In this document: one piece after another, positions 19,659 to 29,934 of the stretch
Numbering within the stretch: position 1 is the stretch's first letter
Layout of the letters: every line of letters starts with the position of its first letter
Assembly (NCBI GenBank): GCA_014058105.1
Contig: JACGCM010002194.1
Coordinates: forward strand, 248,001 to 312,000
Reading direction: 5' to 3'
DNA from: Kingdonia uniflora
Lineage: Eukaryota > Streptophyta > Magnoliopsida > Ranunculales > Circaeasteraceae
DNA length: 64,000 bases
Translations under genes and position numbers: made by a program
The notes under the pieces: generated by a model
The model's input: only the letters and a program-made list of their open reading frames with translations
Databases searched by the model: none
Told to the model about the DNA's origin: nothing

Positions 19659-22600
19659 ATGTCTGATGATGAAATTTATGAGATATTTCACCTAGTAATT
19701 GAGTATGGTGGGGAGTGGGATGAACCATGTAATAGTGGGTACGGAGTGAGTCTATACAAGGGTGGTAGTTATTTTGTCTTAACTGTGCATGTAAATATTA
19801 GTTTTGTAGAACTGTTGGGGTTAATTGCTATAAGGATAGACTATAAACATGGTCCAGATAATAATGTTCATGTCAGGGGGGGGGGGGGTAATTGGGTTGT
19901 TATTTATTATAGACGGTGTTTTGTATGTAGTTAGTAATGATTTAGAAGCAAAGTTAATATTTAGGCACATTCAGGAAGACCCAATTCATTGGTATTACAG
20001 AGTTTTCATAAAAATATATGAAACACCTGAAATAGTGCCAATCTATGTTGAAGAATCACTATTATAGCTAGGATATGATAAACTAAAAATTAAGAAAAAA
20101 AAGTCTACTAGATGTTCAGAGAAGACAACTAGACCATTAAAAGTACATACTTCTAAGGCTTTTAAAGATGAATCTTTAAAGAGGAAAGTAAAAGCCAAAT
20201 CACAAAAATCTAAGGTGAAGAAGGTTAGGGCTGATTACCTTTCTGAGGAAGAGCTTGATGATTTAACCAAAGATTATGCCAGTAAAGAAGAAGTTAAAAT
20301 TAAGGAGGATGATATAGATAATATTGATGAGGAAGTTACAAGATGGACTTAAGAGAAGAGCTTATGAGGCAGTTAGAGAATAATGAGTTTGAAGACTTAA
20401 CTAAGGACTCATTATTTAACAATGTGGATGTTGAAGAAGGCTATTATAGTAACCATACATCACCGGATGGTGATGATGTTCCTACAATGGATCACATAGA
20501 AGATCATGAATGTTTCGCTAATAATAGAGATTTTATGATGGGTTCTTCAAACTTGTATGAGAAAGAAGATTATGAAGATGAGGAATCCTTTCTGCCACCT
20601 CAAGCGCCAGAGTTTATGCTAACAATTGGGATGGAGTGGCCAAATATATCTGAGTGTAGGTCATTTATGAGGAATTTTACAATTACTCAGAGGTTCACAT
20701 TTAGACAAAAGATGAATGAAAGTAAGAAGATTAGATATGTATGTAAAGAGAGACCAAGTTGTCCTTTGTGGGTGTTCATAACAAGGTTAAATGATGGCCA
20801 CACCATGATACTTAAAAATGGACATTTTATACATCAGTGTAGTAGTATGAATGGCACATTGAATAGAAATGTAAATGTTATTTGGGTTGCAAAGGAGATT
20901 GAGAATCTAATCAAAGATGCAAGTACAACAAAGCCAATGTAGATATATATTATTATGTATAGAAGATTTGGAGTAAGAGTTTCATATTACACTGCATGGA
21001 TTGCAAGGAACATGGTGATGGAGAAGATAGTGGGGTCATATGATAAAGGTTATGCTTTATGTCCAGAACTATGTGTTCAGATTCAAAAATCAAACCCTGG
21101 TAGTATTGCTACTTGTAGTAGGGAAGATGATAATTTTAAGTTTACAAACATGATTATTAGTTTTAAGGTACTTTAGATGGGTTCACCATGGGTTGTAGGC
21201 CAATTCTGGTCTAGATGGATATTTCTTGAATGACAAGTATGGAGGCCAATATTTGAGCATCATATCTCTTGATGCAAACAATGGTATTTTCCCTATAACA
21301 ATGTTTATTTGCAGAAGTGAGTGTCAAGCTACATGGATAAAGTTCTTAACTTTGGAGTAAGGTCAGCTCACCTTACACCCATTTAAATTGACATTCATAT
21401 CTGATGGACAAAAGGGTCTTGTTGAGGCAGTTTCACAAGTGTTCCCTCATTCCAATTATAGATTTTGTTTTAGGCACATGTACAAAAAATTCAAGCAACT
21501 GTACAGAGGTACTTATTTGATGACATTGGCTTGAAATGCATCAAAGGCATACACAAAATTTGTAATGAAAGATAATTTAGACATGCTGGGAGTTGCAGAA
21601 CCTGATGCAAAAACATGGTTAGAAAGGGAGCCATATAAATCTTGGTGTTGGTCTTACTTTGATGCTTCTACAAAATGTGAGCATACGACCAATAATTTCT
21701 CATAATCATTTAACAATTAGATTGCTAAGATTAGAGATGAGCCTTAAAACAAGATGGTAGAAAGGCTAAATTTGATGTTGATGACACTCATGTATGAAAG
21801 GAAATTGAAGGCAAGAGAGTGGGATCATAATGGATTGGTATCTAGAGCAATGATGATGATTTAGTTGTTGAAAACATACAATCGCCACTATAGGTTAGAG
21901 AGATTTGAAATGGATCAGTGGATGGTCCTTAATGACAGTGGCACAAGGTGGATATTGAACTTGGAAGAACATACATGCACTTAGAATGTTTGACAGATAA
22001 CTGGATTTCCTTGTGTACATGTTGTGATAGTAATTTATCAACTGAAATATCAGTAGGTTGGGTAAGTGCTATCTTTTATAGTTAATATGTTATAATTATA
22101 ATTTCATTATGCCTTTTACTATTTTACAACTTTATCATGGCCTATGTAAATAAATTGTAGTCATTACCATAGGGTGGCAGCCTACATAGCAACATACAAC
22201 TAAGCTGTAAATCCAATTACAGATTCATTATAGTGGGGAGAAGTATGTTACTTTTGCCCTTAGATTATTGAATTATTAATTTCTCTTTATTTTCATAGTA
22301 TACATTTACTCTTATGAAATAACCTACAAGTGATATCAGACCACCACCATTATTGAGACCAGCAGGAAGACCTACAATACTAAATTGAAGAGAGGTTGAT
22401 GAGGTAAATGGTATGGTGAGACAACCAAGAAGATACAGTAAGTGTCAAGCATTTGGGCACAATAACAGAACTTGTAAAGGTCAACCTGCGGAAAAGCCTA
22501 GCATGGGGGAGAGGGGGAACAAAGGCATACAAATTAAGCACTGAATTTAGGATACCTTCAACAAGGAGGAGAGTATGAGTGAGAGGGAGAGTAGAAGAAC

Positions 22601-22890
22601 CATCATAGCCACCTCAACCTTTAACTCTTATTTCAGCTCAACTATCACAACAATCACAATAATCATCACAACAATATCAACCATCACAGTCATTTCAACC
22701 ATCTCATTTGACTGGTTAACATTTTAGAGTACCTAGGAAAGACCCTAATGTTAGAAGAGAATATGGTGGATATAGAGTCACTCAGATATCCAGAGGGTTT
22801 GCACATTGGTTTTATGCTTCAGGGCAAGGAGAATCATCTAATAGAGTGACTAACAAAGCTGCACCAGTTAGGGCCCCTTAGAGAATTTGA
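19659..22890 (+). pseudogene. MULE-1 transposase (mudrA-like)
   Basis: Domains in order. An N-terminal plant MULE domain (MSDDEIYEIFHLVIEYGGEW...YKGGSYF) is shifted at a G13 tract (19876-19888). An acidic linker with EEGYYSNHTSPDGDD precedes a MuDR DNA-binding domain (LTIGMEWPNISECRSFMRNF to NGHFIHQC, about 20613-20840). The MULE core has D in GLDGYFLNDKYGG (about 21208-21245) and D in FISDGQKGLVEA (about 21392-21430). A SWIM zinc finger (CTC...QITGFPCVHVV, about 21973-22025) and a zinc knuckle (KCQAFGHNNRTC, about 22443-22478) follow, then a Gln/Pro-rich tail. Likely introns are 22060-22158 and 22242-22299. Stops at about 20941 and 21174, and many in the core, make it inactive. Confidence 0.88.
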
Positions 22891-23005
22891 TCATTTTGTA
22901 AGACAATTTAAGTTTAATATTGGTGATGTTAAACTGTCATTTGAAAAACTATTTGTTATGTACTTTCTTGTTTAAATACAATATTTCAGATGTTATACTG
23001 TCATT

Positions 23006-23558
23006 TTATATCATTACATTTTCTTCTTCTTCTTCTCCACTGTCACTTATAAAAAATTGAACTACAAATTCATCTAATGGCATATTCACTGTCATTTTCA
23101 CATTCTTTATAGATTCTTCTCTTATTGGATCAGTTAACCAAATAAAATCGTTACAAAATGGATCTTCACATTTAAGAAACTTCTACCCAAATGATTGTTG
23201 TATCTTAGAAGTAAACATTTTCATAAGGTAATTACACCCATGTGCAGTGCAGGAAAATCTAACCCAAGGGCAGTCTCTCACCCAATGGTTACTTTTACCA
23301 CACCTAAAATAGCGATTTGAACTTGATGAACCTCATTTTACTCCCTTGGCTTGATTAATAGCATCTGATAACCATTTAAAGAATCCGCAAATTGAGTGTT
23401 GACACTTTAAGAACTTCCTTTCATAGTTATTTTTAGTAAGAGATATTATCAGCTTTATGATGCCATTGCACGTAGATTTCTTACATTTTGTTTAAACCCA
23501 AGGACATTTCGAAGCAATGTGACCCTTAAGATTGCACATTTGATAAACAACCTGTGAA
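23006..23558 (-). pseudogene. MULE-1 convergent gene: CCHC knuckles plus GRF-like zinc modules
   Basis: The last exon starts after an acceptor (ttttcacag) at 23558 and ends with TAA at 23006-23008. It encodes two repeats. First comes MCNLKGHIASKCPW with KCKKSTCNGIIKL, FLKCQHSICGFFKWL. Then comes FRCGKSNHWVRDCPW with SCTAHGCNYLMKM, FLKCEDPFCNDFIWL. Each unit therefore joins a knuckle to a Cys module ending C-x-F-(F/I)-(K)-W, as GRF zinc fingers do. The tail NVKMTVNMPLDEFVVQFF is shared with the MULE-2 copy (60291-60660). Three in-frame stops break it. It probably bound nucleic acid; its role in transposition is unknown. The convergent placement mimics mudrB of maize MuDR, but no sequence relation to mudrB is claimed. 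Confidence 0.65.
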
Positions 23559-24249
23559 AACTTTAAGAAAACTAATGTTTTAATTTTAGTTTTTAGAACT
23601 CCTGTATCTTAACTAATTAACTTTTAGACCCTATTTTGAGTAGATGCGAAACACACTTCTGACCTTTGATTGTGTACCAGCTTCATGTTTTACACCACCC
23701 ATTTAAATTTTTGAAGATGAAGTTACTTTCAAAAGAAGAAGATGAAGTAGTTAATGTGAGAGTGGAGAGGAAGATGAAGATCTGGGTTGGTTTTATAGTC
23801 GTATCTGGGATTACAATGGTCGGATTTATCATAACCGTTGGATTTGTTTGATGAAAAATCATACGTGGATGTGGGTTTAGAGCATATCATTACGATATAA
23901 TTATATGTGGGACTCATAATTACAGCGTGGCATTAAGATTAAATCATACACGACAGATCTAGGGGTATTTATGGTACTTCATATTAATTTCATATCGGAG
24001 AACAACTTCCGAGGTGTTTTAGAGTCCAAAAGCTAAAAATGACAATCATAAGGGGTTGGCCCAATTTGTGGTCATTATTTCGGGTCTAAAAGCTAAATAA
24101 CCCTATTTTATAATGAAGGTATGGAAATGTCCATGGCCATGGGTATTAGAAAAAATTTGGTAATACTTACTTTGTACTAACTAAGTAACTTCCTAAACTA
24201 TAAATTGCGGAGATGGGAAAAACATAAAATTGGTAAGGTGAGAGAAGAG
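23559..24249. other. MULE-1 right end region, no gene
   Basis: It contains the presumed 5' intron or promoter of the zinc-finger gene on the - strand and, at about 23980-24110, a candidate terminal inverted repeat (gggtctaaaagctaaataac). Short frames here lack support. The first exon of the zinc-finger gene could not be placed. Confidence 0.4.
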
Positions 24250-24566
24250 TATGATGTGGAGGAAATCTTATTTCTTAAATCCCCCAAGTGTTAGAAATTA
24301 TCAAATAACCCTTTTAGGATAGCCAGACACCAAATTACTTATGTGAACGGTTGTACCAGTATCAACCCACCAAGAATTCAGTGGCGTATCTACTAATTTT
24401 CAAAACACACAAAATATACCATTAGAAGTCGTATAATTATGTTCAGGTGTAAATTTACCATGCCTATTGCCTTTACCTTTCTGAGTCTCATTTTTTTAAG
24501 CTTTTTTGGTTTTGCCTCTATACTTATTAGATGAGCATATTTAAGTTTTTCATTACAAAGTTGTTT
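24250..24566 (-). pseudogene. Copia-1 protease and gag tail
   Basis: The - strand reads a basic linker (CSSNKYRGKTKK, then NETQKGKGNRHGKF) and then the copia protease active site region NSWWVDTGTTVHISNLVSGY at about 24375-24315. D-T-G is the catalytic triad of the aspartic protease that processes the polyprotein. The zinc knuckle expected before it is not readable. The sequence is cut at 24566 by the Chr-1 LTR. Confidence 0.78.
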
Positions 24567-24570
24567 TTCT

Positions 24571-25197
24571 TGATCTAGAAGGATCTAGACATTAAACCTC
24601 TTAAAAGATACCATGACGTTCGAATGAGCGTTAGAGCCGTTCGAGCGAGATAGAAGGAAAGTAAAGCCAAATTTCTATTGCTGATTCTAGGCTTATTTTG
24701 TAAGGTCATTCATACGAACCTTGGAATCGTTCGAACGTGTTAAGGACCTAAAGAAATGATTCTAGTTGTCTCGTTTTCTAAGTTTATTTAGGCAAGTTGT
24801 TCAAATGTGATTTGGAATCGTTAGAACGACTCTGGCTTTCTTGAAGACCAAAAGTTCTACCTTAGTTTTTTGGTTTAGTTAGTGAAGTTGTTCGAACGAC
24901 TTATGGGTTCGTTCGAATCGTTCGAATGACTATCACGACAACTTTTATTTTTAGTACGTTTAAGTGCAATTTAGTTTTATATTATAACTAGGAAACATGT
25001 AACCTTCATAAAATGGTAAGATTAGGCAATACGAAGAGGATCTATATTTTAATCTCAATATTAGGGTTTGAGGAGTAATTCATTGCAATCAGTTCAATTG
25101 AGCAATAAAAGTTTATATTAGGAAATTATCCATCCAAATCGTTGTTTCATTGTTAATTCTTTTTTAAGGATAATCAATGATTCGATTATGGATTAAG
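24571..25197 (+). repeat. Chr-1 5' LTR
   Basis: It starts TGATCTAGAAGGATCTAGAC and runs to the primer binding site. It matches 32583-33206 throughout. It is dotted with variants of the palindrome TTCGAA flanked by CG (for example about 24723-24740 and 24885-24925). The left edge abuts Copia-1. Confidence 0.82.
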
Positions 25198-25209
25198 TGG
25201 TATCAGAGC
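25198..25209 (+). promoter_or_regulatory. Chr-1 primer binding site, tRNA-Met type
   Basis: TGGTATCAGAGC is the complement of the 3' end of plant initiator tRNA-Met, the standard primer for many plant LTR elements. It lies directly after the 5' LTR. Confidence 0.9.
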
Positions 25210-25239
25210 TTCGATTAGGATTTTTGGGGGAGTTGGTAT

Positions 25240-25330
25240 ATGGTCTTTACACGTAACCGATTCAAGCAAATGAAGGAGAGCCTTGTGAGTCCATTGATGA
25301 TTAACAGAAAACCAAACTCGAAGAAAAATG
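25240..25330 (+). pseudogene. Chr-1 gag, N-terminal piece
   Basis: ATG at 25240 begins MVFTRNRFKQMKESLVSPL and continues NRKPNSKKN. It matches the start of Chr-2 gag (MVSTRDRLKQTKEKLVSPW). The frame is cut at about 25330 by Chr-2 and resumes at about 29935. Capsid assembly is the family role. Confidence 0.78.
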
Positions 25331-25881
25331 TGATTTTCGAGAAGCTTGTGTTAGTAGAGAATTTCGAAGAACACCAATTGGTTTGGAAAAAATAAAGAAA
25401 TCAATTACTTAAAATGAAGTAATTACAAGAAGAAAATACTCAAACCCTAGTCTTATCTCAGAACTCTTTCAAATCTAACATAACCTAGAAAATAACTCTA
25501 GTTCCCTTTACATACTAGGGAACTCAAAATTACAAAATAGAACGCATCTCAAGGCAAAATAATGTCTGAGAAACAAAATACCACCAGAGTCATTTAAACG
25601 AACTAAGAAGTCGTTCGAACGACTTTACGACTAATTGGCCTAAACCCTAGAAAAGTTGTCTGGTCATTCGAATGAAACCAAACTCGTTCGAACAAAATTA
25701 TGGCTCTAGGCCAAAATTCTAGAGGACAAGATAACTCGCTCAAACGATACCGAAAATCATTCAAGCAAAATATTGTTATGGGCCAAAATTCCAGCGAACA
25801 TGTCAACTCATTCGAATGACACTCAAAGTCGTTCGAACGACTTTGACAAATCTTCAAAAAGTACTAGAATCTCCTGGATCG
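25331..25881 (-). repeat. Chr-2 3' LTR
   Basis: It matches 29371-29932. The element-sense start is next to the purine tract aaagagggggagcca (25898-25882), and the first dinucleotide has decayed from TG to CG. It contains several TTCGAACGA-like words, for example near 25611-25625 and 25827-25848. Confidence 0.8.
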
Positions 25882-25920
25882 TGGCTCCCCCTCTTTAGAA
25901 GCCTTGAGCTCCTACTCATG

Positions 25921-26660
25921 CTAGAACTGAAGATGTAAGAGCGCGGCGATGCCCAATTCCCTGCTGTACCACTTCGACTTACTTTGTAGCTGACCCTTCT
26001 TCCAAATTTGGAATGAATCAATAGCACCCCGTCTTGTAGTATGAACCTTCCGCTCGAGAATACCATCCTCCGATAACGGATCTTCTCTTTCCATCCATAA
26101 GTCATCAACTGACAGTAGGTGAGTATCTATTGCAGAGTCTTCATCTAAAAGAGACGACTCAAACAGCTTCAAATACTTGACATTAATCACCGAATACATC
26201 TTCATAAAAGGTGGCAAATCCAACTGGAATGCATTGTCACTAATCTTCTTGAGAATAAAAAATGGACCATAACGGATAAGTTTGAGCTTCTTACCTTCCC
26301 CCTTAAGCCGTTCCTTACCCAAATACAACCAAACGAGGACGCCCTCAAGAAAAGTACACTCAACCCTATGCTTGTCGTGGCGAGCCTTATACTTCACTTG
26401 ACTCATCTTCAGCTGAGCTTCAACCGCCTCATGAACCTTGCTGATCTTCTCAATGAAACGCTGAGCTTCATCCTGCTCTTTCTCCACCTTCCCTGACACT
26501 GTCTTGTCACCAAGACTAAATGCCAAATAAAAAGAGCTTTGCGGCAAGTGCCCCAAACAAACTTTAAAAGGAGACTTTAATGTGGAACTATGAATCGCCC
26601 GGTTGAACGCAAACTGAAGATACGATTAAATCTCATCCCAAGTCTTAGGATGCTTAGAAT
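25921..26660 (-). pseudogene. Chr-2 integrase C-terminus with chromodomain-like tail
   Basis: An open frame of 211 codons (26556-25921) reads FYLAFSLGDKTVSGKVEKEQ, then a helical segment ending YKARHDKHRVECTF, the integrase C-terminal GKKLKLIRYGPFFILKKI barrel, VINVKYLKLFE, and a tail LERKVHTTRRGAIDSFQIW followed by KSKWYSREL. The tail has the spacing of a retroelement chromodomain (a T-R-R-G turn, an aromatic-W strand, then a closing W), which would target integration to heterochromatin. The closest relative in the window is Chr-1 at 32389-32571. The chromodomain call is moderate. Confidence 0.75.
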
Positions 26661-27200
26661 AGAATCCTCATAATAAATGTTCAAAAGTGTGGTTAACGAC
26701 CTCTATTTGCCCGTCTGATTGCGGATAAAAAGTGGTACTTCTCTTCAACTTAGTGTCCATCATCCCCCATAACGATCTCCAAAAATACCCCCAAAAGTGG
26801 CTATCCCTATCAGAAATAATAGAAGAAAGGAGCCTGAAATACCTCCAGACGTCTCTGAAAAATAATCGCGCCGCTCCTTCCCCTGTGACCGTCTTCTGGC
26901 ATGAAATAAGAGCAATCATCTTGCTGAATCGATTTACCACCACAAACAAATAGTCATTCTTACACCTGGTCATGGGCAAACCACCCATAAAATCTATTGA
27001 AATACTCTCCCAAGGTCGACTAGGAACTGGCAATGGTAAGTGCAGTCCTATCTTCCTATTGGAAGGTTTCGATGTGTTGCATAGCACGCAACCACGAACC
27101 AAACAAGAAATATCCACCTATATCTTCGGCCAATAAATATAATGCCACAAATTCAAAAGAGTCATCTCAACCCCGAAATGACCTTCCACCTGGGAACAAT
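26661..27200 (-). pseudogene. Chr-2 integrase core, DDE intact
   Basis: The 149-codon open frame 27117-26668 contains all three catalytic acids: D in ISIDFMGGLP (about 27005-26976), D in IISDRDSHFWGYFW (about 26825-26785) and E in FYPQSDGQIEVVNH (about 26725-26685). The upstream CVLCNTSKPSNRK carries the second half of the HHCC zinc site. It is among the best preserved enzyme segments in the window. The frame then breaks before the C-terminal block. Confidence 0.85.
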
Positions 27201-27460
27201 GTGCCTCTCGAATCTACTGTAAACGGTCTCCACCCTCAGGAATACATAGTAGACTGCCCTTGTAAATCAAACCATCCTTCAGAATATACATGCATGTTTT
27301 TCCCTGGAACAACTTCTCGTGAATCACACTGAACTCCTTGTCGTCGTCATACCCTGAAATGTACGCAAAAGGAACAATCGGCTGGATCTGCATAGCTACC
27401 AATAAAGTGGAAATAGTTGGTAATAGGGATTGAGATAACATATCAGCTATCTTGTTATCT
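27201..27460 (-). pseudogene. Chr-2 integrase N-terminal linker
   Basis: The open block 27441-27214 (SGYDDDKEFSVIHEKLFQGK then YILKDGLIYKGSLLCIPEGG) is the typical segment between RNase H and the zinc domain of Ty3/gypsy integrases. The homologous Chr-1 block lies at 31680-31800 (DDHKELGVLYEKLLRDK). Confidence 0.75.
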
Positions 27461-27960
27461 ACTCATTTCTTATACTTGATCAATAAGGTAAACTGTTGAA
27501 GGTACGGTATCCACTTCATATGGCGAGCTTGCTGAAGCTTGGACTGGGTAGATAAGAACTGTAACGGTTTGTGATCAGAATGTACCACAACCTCCTTCCC
27601 CAATAAGTAACTCTGCCAATGCTTAACTAATTAAAACAGTGCGTAGAACTCCTTATAGTTGGTAGGATAGTTGCGTACAGCTCCTGTAAATATCTCAGAA
27701 TGGTAAGCAACTGGCTTCCCATCCTGTAAAAGGATTCCCCCCAATGCATAGTCTGACGTATCTGTCTCGACCTCAAAAGGCCACTGTAAATTAGGCAATG
27801 CTAACATTGGTACATCCATAATCTTCCGCTTTAGTAACAGAAAGGTCTTCTCATGGTGATCTTCCCACATAAATTGTACCCCGGTCTTCGTCAAAGAATG
27901 TAACGGTGCAGTTATTTGTGAAAATGCCAGATAAATTTCAGTAAGTACTGACAAGAACCC
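27461..27960 (-). pseudogene. Chr-2 RNase H
   Basis: The open frame 27954-27631 reads ITAPLHSLTKTGVQFMWEDH, then PMLALPNLQWPFEVETDTSD with the catalytic Asp, YALGGILLQDGKPVAYHSE and YPTNYKEFYALF. After a stop the C-terminal part continues to about 27470 (W-W-HSDHKPLQFL type residues in another frame). It follows directly on the RT thumb. Confidence 0.85.
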
Positions 27961-28245
27961 ATAAAATTTCTAACTTCCGTCACTGTATGGGGCCTAGGCC
28001 AATTATTAATGACCGAGGCCTTCTCTGGATCGACCTTAACCTCACCTCCACCAACAATAGAACCCAAATAGATTAGCTCCCGTTTCCCAAACTCGCACTT
28101 CTTCCTGTTTAAAAAAAGTTGTTGTGATCGCAACACACCCAATACTTTGCGTAAATACCCGAGATGTTCTTCCCATGCACGACTATATATCAAGATATCA
28201 TCCAAATATACAATTACAAAATGTTCTTCCCTTTTTTCCCAAGAT
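27961..28245 (-). pseudogene. Chr-2 reverse transcriptase, C-terminal half only
   Basis: The YLDD catalytic box (FVIVYLDDILIYSRAWEEH) is at about 28223-28165, followed by LRSQQLFLNRKKCEFGKREL, the GG-E-V-VDPEKASVINNWP thumb and RNFMGSCQYL. Upstream of YLDD the frame goes straight into protease/linker residues (NLLTGDPGEKG), so fingers and most of the palm are absent: an internal deletion of several hundred bases with the frame kept. Confidence 0.85.
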
Positions 28246-28700
28246 GTTCTTCCCTTTTCGCCTGGGTCACCCGTTAACAAATTACTGATAGTGATATGTT
28301 CCTTGCACACATTAATATGAAACTCCGTCCCATCCTTCACCAAATGATACTTGCGATCACGACGGTAAAGGATTGCATCTCAGTCCCAAAGATAAGGGCT
28401 ACCCAAGATGACTTGACACACGTCCAACGGAACCACCTCACATGTTACTTCGTCAATAAACTTCTCAGTAATCACAAACTTAGACGTAATATGCTTAGTA
28501 ATTTTCAATTTCTCATTTTTCTAAATCCAACCCAAACCATACGGCTAAGGATGAGCCACAGTAGTCAAACCTATCTTCTTCACTACCGCCTCAAAAATTA
28601 AATTCTTCTGACTACCTAGATTAATGATGGCCTCGACTAAGCTCTACTTCACCTGAATACGGACAATGAAAATCACTTCCCAACTTACCTATTCATACCC
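28246..28700 (-). pseudogene. Chr-2 aspartic protease
   Basis: Broken - strand reading with INLGSQKNLIFEAVVKKIGL, then a flap region, and VVPLDVCQVILGSPYLWD, followed by FHINVCKEHITISNLL. Chr-1 (30985-31300) aligns over the whole length. The catalytic D-T-G of other families is replaced by N-L-G here and D-L-G in Chr-1. Confidence 0.72.
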
Positions 28701-28739
28701 AATTGGATAGAATTGTTTCCTCACCAAAACCTTGAATTC

Positions 28740-29333
28740 CTTCCAACTCAGACTTCCGACGTTATGTCGTTTCTAATAGGATCTCCACCACATGAGTGAG
28801 TGACTTGTGAATTTTAAAGTTGAGAAGCAGATCTTCTAAGTATTGGAATATTCATCAATTAAAAAATAGGTATCCAACCTATCTAACTAATTATCTAATT
28901 TCTTGACGTCGACGAAACCATCAAAAACTGGAATCTCAATCTTAAAACCAAAACGAAGATTACACATAAGATTCGATGACTTACCAAAGCCTGGGCGCTC
29001 CTTGATGGAATCGGAATCACTAGAATCATCGAATACCAGAACATCCTCGTCCCCATCCACCTCTATAGCCCTATTCTTCTTTGAGCGACCACGTCGTTCC
29101 ACCGATGTGGAAGCCTTACCAAGGTTCGTGAGACGCAATTGTTCCACTAACTCCCCTACAGAAGAAGTTAGGGTAGAAACTGTCATTTCCAAAATTATGA
29201 CTCTTTCGTTGGGATCGCCTATGTCCAAATTGTCTTTCTTCTTCGAATTAGGTTTACGATGGATCTTCCACGGACTCACTAGCTTCTCCTTCGTTTGCTT
29301 GAGACGGTCGCGTGTAGAGACCATAAACCACAA
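28740..29333 (-). pseudogene. Chr-2 gag, N-terminal part
   Basis: The open frame 29333-28887 begins MWFMVSTRDRLKQTKEKLVS and has a predicted helix ERVIILEMTVSTLTSSVGEL, a basic stretch RRGRSKKNR, an acidic DDSSDSDS run and FKIEIPVFDGFVD, the usual start of the plant gag capsid domain. The capsid region beyond it is mostly deleted before the protease. Confidence 0.78.
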
Positions 29334-29360
29334 TCAACCCCCGAAGATCGTAACTGGAAA

Positions 29361-29370
29361 ACTGATACCA
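29361..29370 (-). promoter_or_regulatory. Chr-2 primer binding site, tRNA-Met type
   Basis: On the - strand TGGTATCAGT follows the 5' LTR end (…gattaag). It is the same site as in Chr-1, with the last bases decayed. Confidence 0.8.
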
Positions 29371-29932
29371 CTTAATCTACAATACGATTGAAAAGCTTGT
29401 GTTCGTTGAGAATTACGAAGAACATCAATTGGTTTGGAAAAAATAGAAAAATCGATTACTTAAAATAAAGTAATTACAAGAAGAAAACTTTCAAACCCAA
29501 GGCTTCTTTCAGAACTCTTTCAGATCAAACATAACCTAAAAAATAACCCTAATTTCCTTTATATACTAGGGAACTCAAAATTACAAAATAGAATGCATCT
29601 CAAGGTAAAACAATGCCTGAGAAATGAAACACCGCCAGAGTCGTTCGAACAAACTAGGAAGTCGTTCGAACGACTTTACGACTAATTGGTCAAAGCCTTA
29701 GAAAAGTTGCCTTGTCGTTCGAACGAAACCAAACTCTTTCGAACGAAAATATGGCTCTGGGACAAAATTTCGGAGGATAAGACAACTTGTTTTAATGACA
29801 CTGAAAGTCGTTCGAGCAAAATATGGCTTTAGGCCAAAATTCTAGCGAACATGTCAACTCGCTCGAACGATATTTAAAATCGTTTGAACGACTTTGACAA
29901 ATCTTTAAAAAATACTAGATCCCCTTGGATCA
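29371..29932 (-). repeat. Chr-2 5' LTR
   Basis: On the - strand it starts TGATCCAAGGGGATCTAG at 29932 and ends at the primer binding site. It shares long stretches with 25331-25881 and carries the palindrome series around 29640-29660, 29715-29745 and 29860-29890. Confidence 0.8.
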
Positions 29933-29934
29933 CT

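Larger units (their letters stand above)
19290..24110 (+). mobile_element. MULE-1: Mutator-like DNA transposon with two convergent genes
   Basis: A MuDR-type transposase gene (+, 19659-22890) faces a zinc-finger gene (-, 23558-23006), with about 115 bp between their stops. The element ends are not certain. A candidate inverted end is gcttttagaccct at about 19473-19485 against gggtctaaaagc at about 24085-24096, both next to AT-rich attacct/aggttatt-like words. No clean 9-bp target duplication was found by eye. Confidence 0.7.
25331..29932 (-). mobile_element. Chr-2: same family as Chr-1, inserted inside it in reverse
   Basis: On the - strand: 5' LTR 29932-29371, primer binding site 29370-29361, gag, protease, C-terminal half of RT, RNase H, integrase with a chromodomain-like tail, purine tract 25898-25882, and 3' LTR 25881 to about 25331. 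The RT N-terminal half is deleted. Its LTRs carry the same TTCGAA-type palindromes as Chr-1. The exact left end and the target duplication were not resolved. Confidence 0.85.

Noticed and set aside
19473..24096. gcttttagaccct / gggtctaaaagc as proven MULE-1 terminal inverted repeats
   Set aside because: Only about a dozen bases match, the same word also occurs at about 23617, and no 9-bp target duplication was found; kept only as a candidate.
28903..29391. 162-codon + strand frame opposite Chr-2 gag
   Set aside because: Ser/Thr/Arg-rich shadow of a gag frame that matches Chr-1 gag on the other strand.
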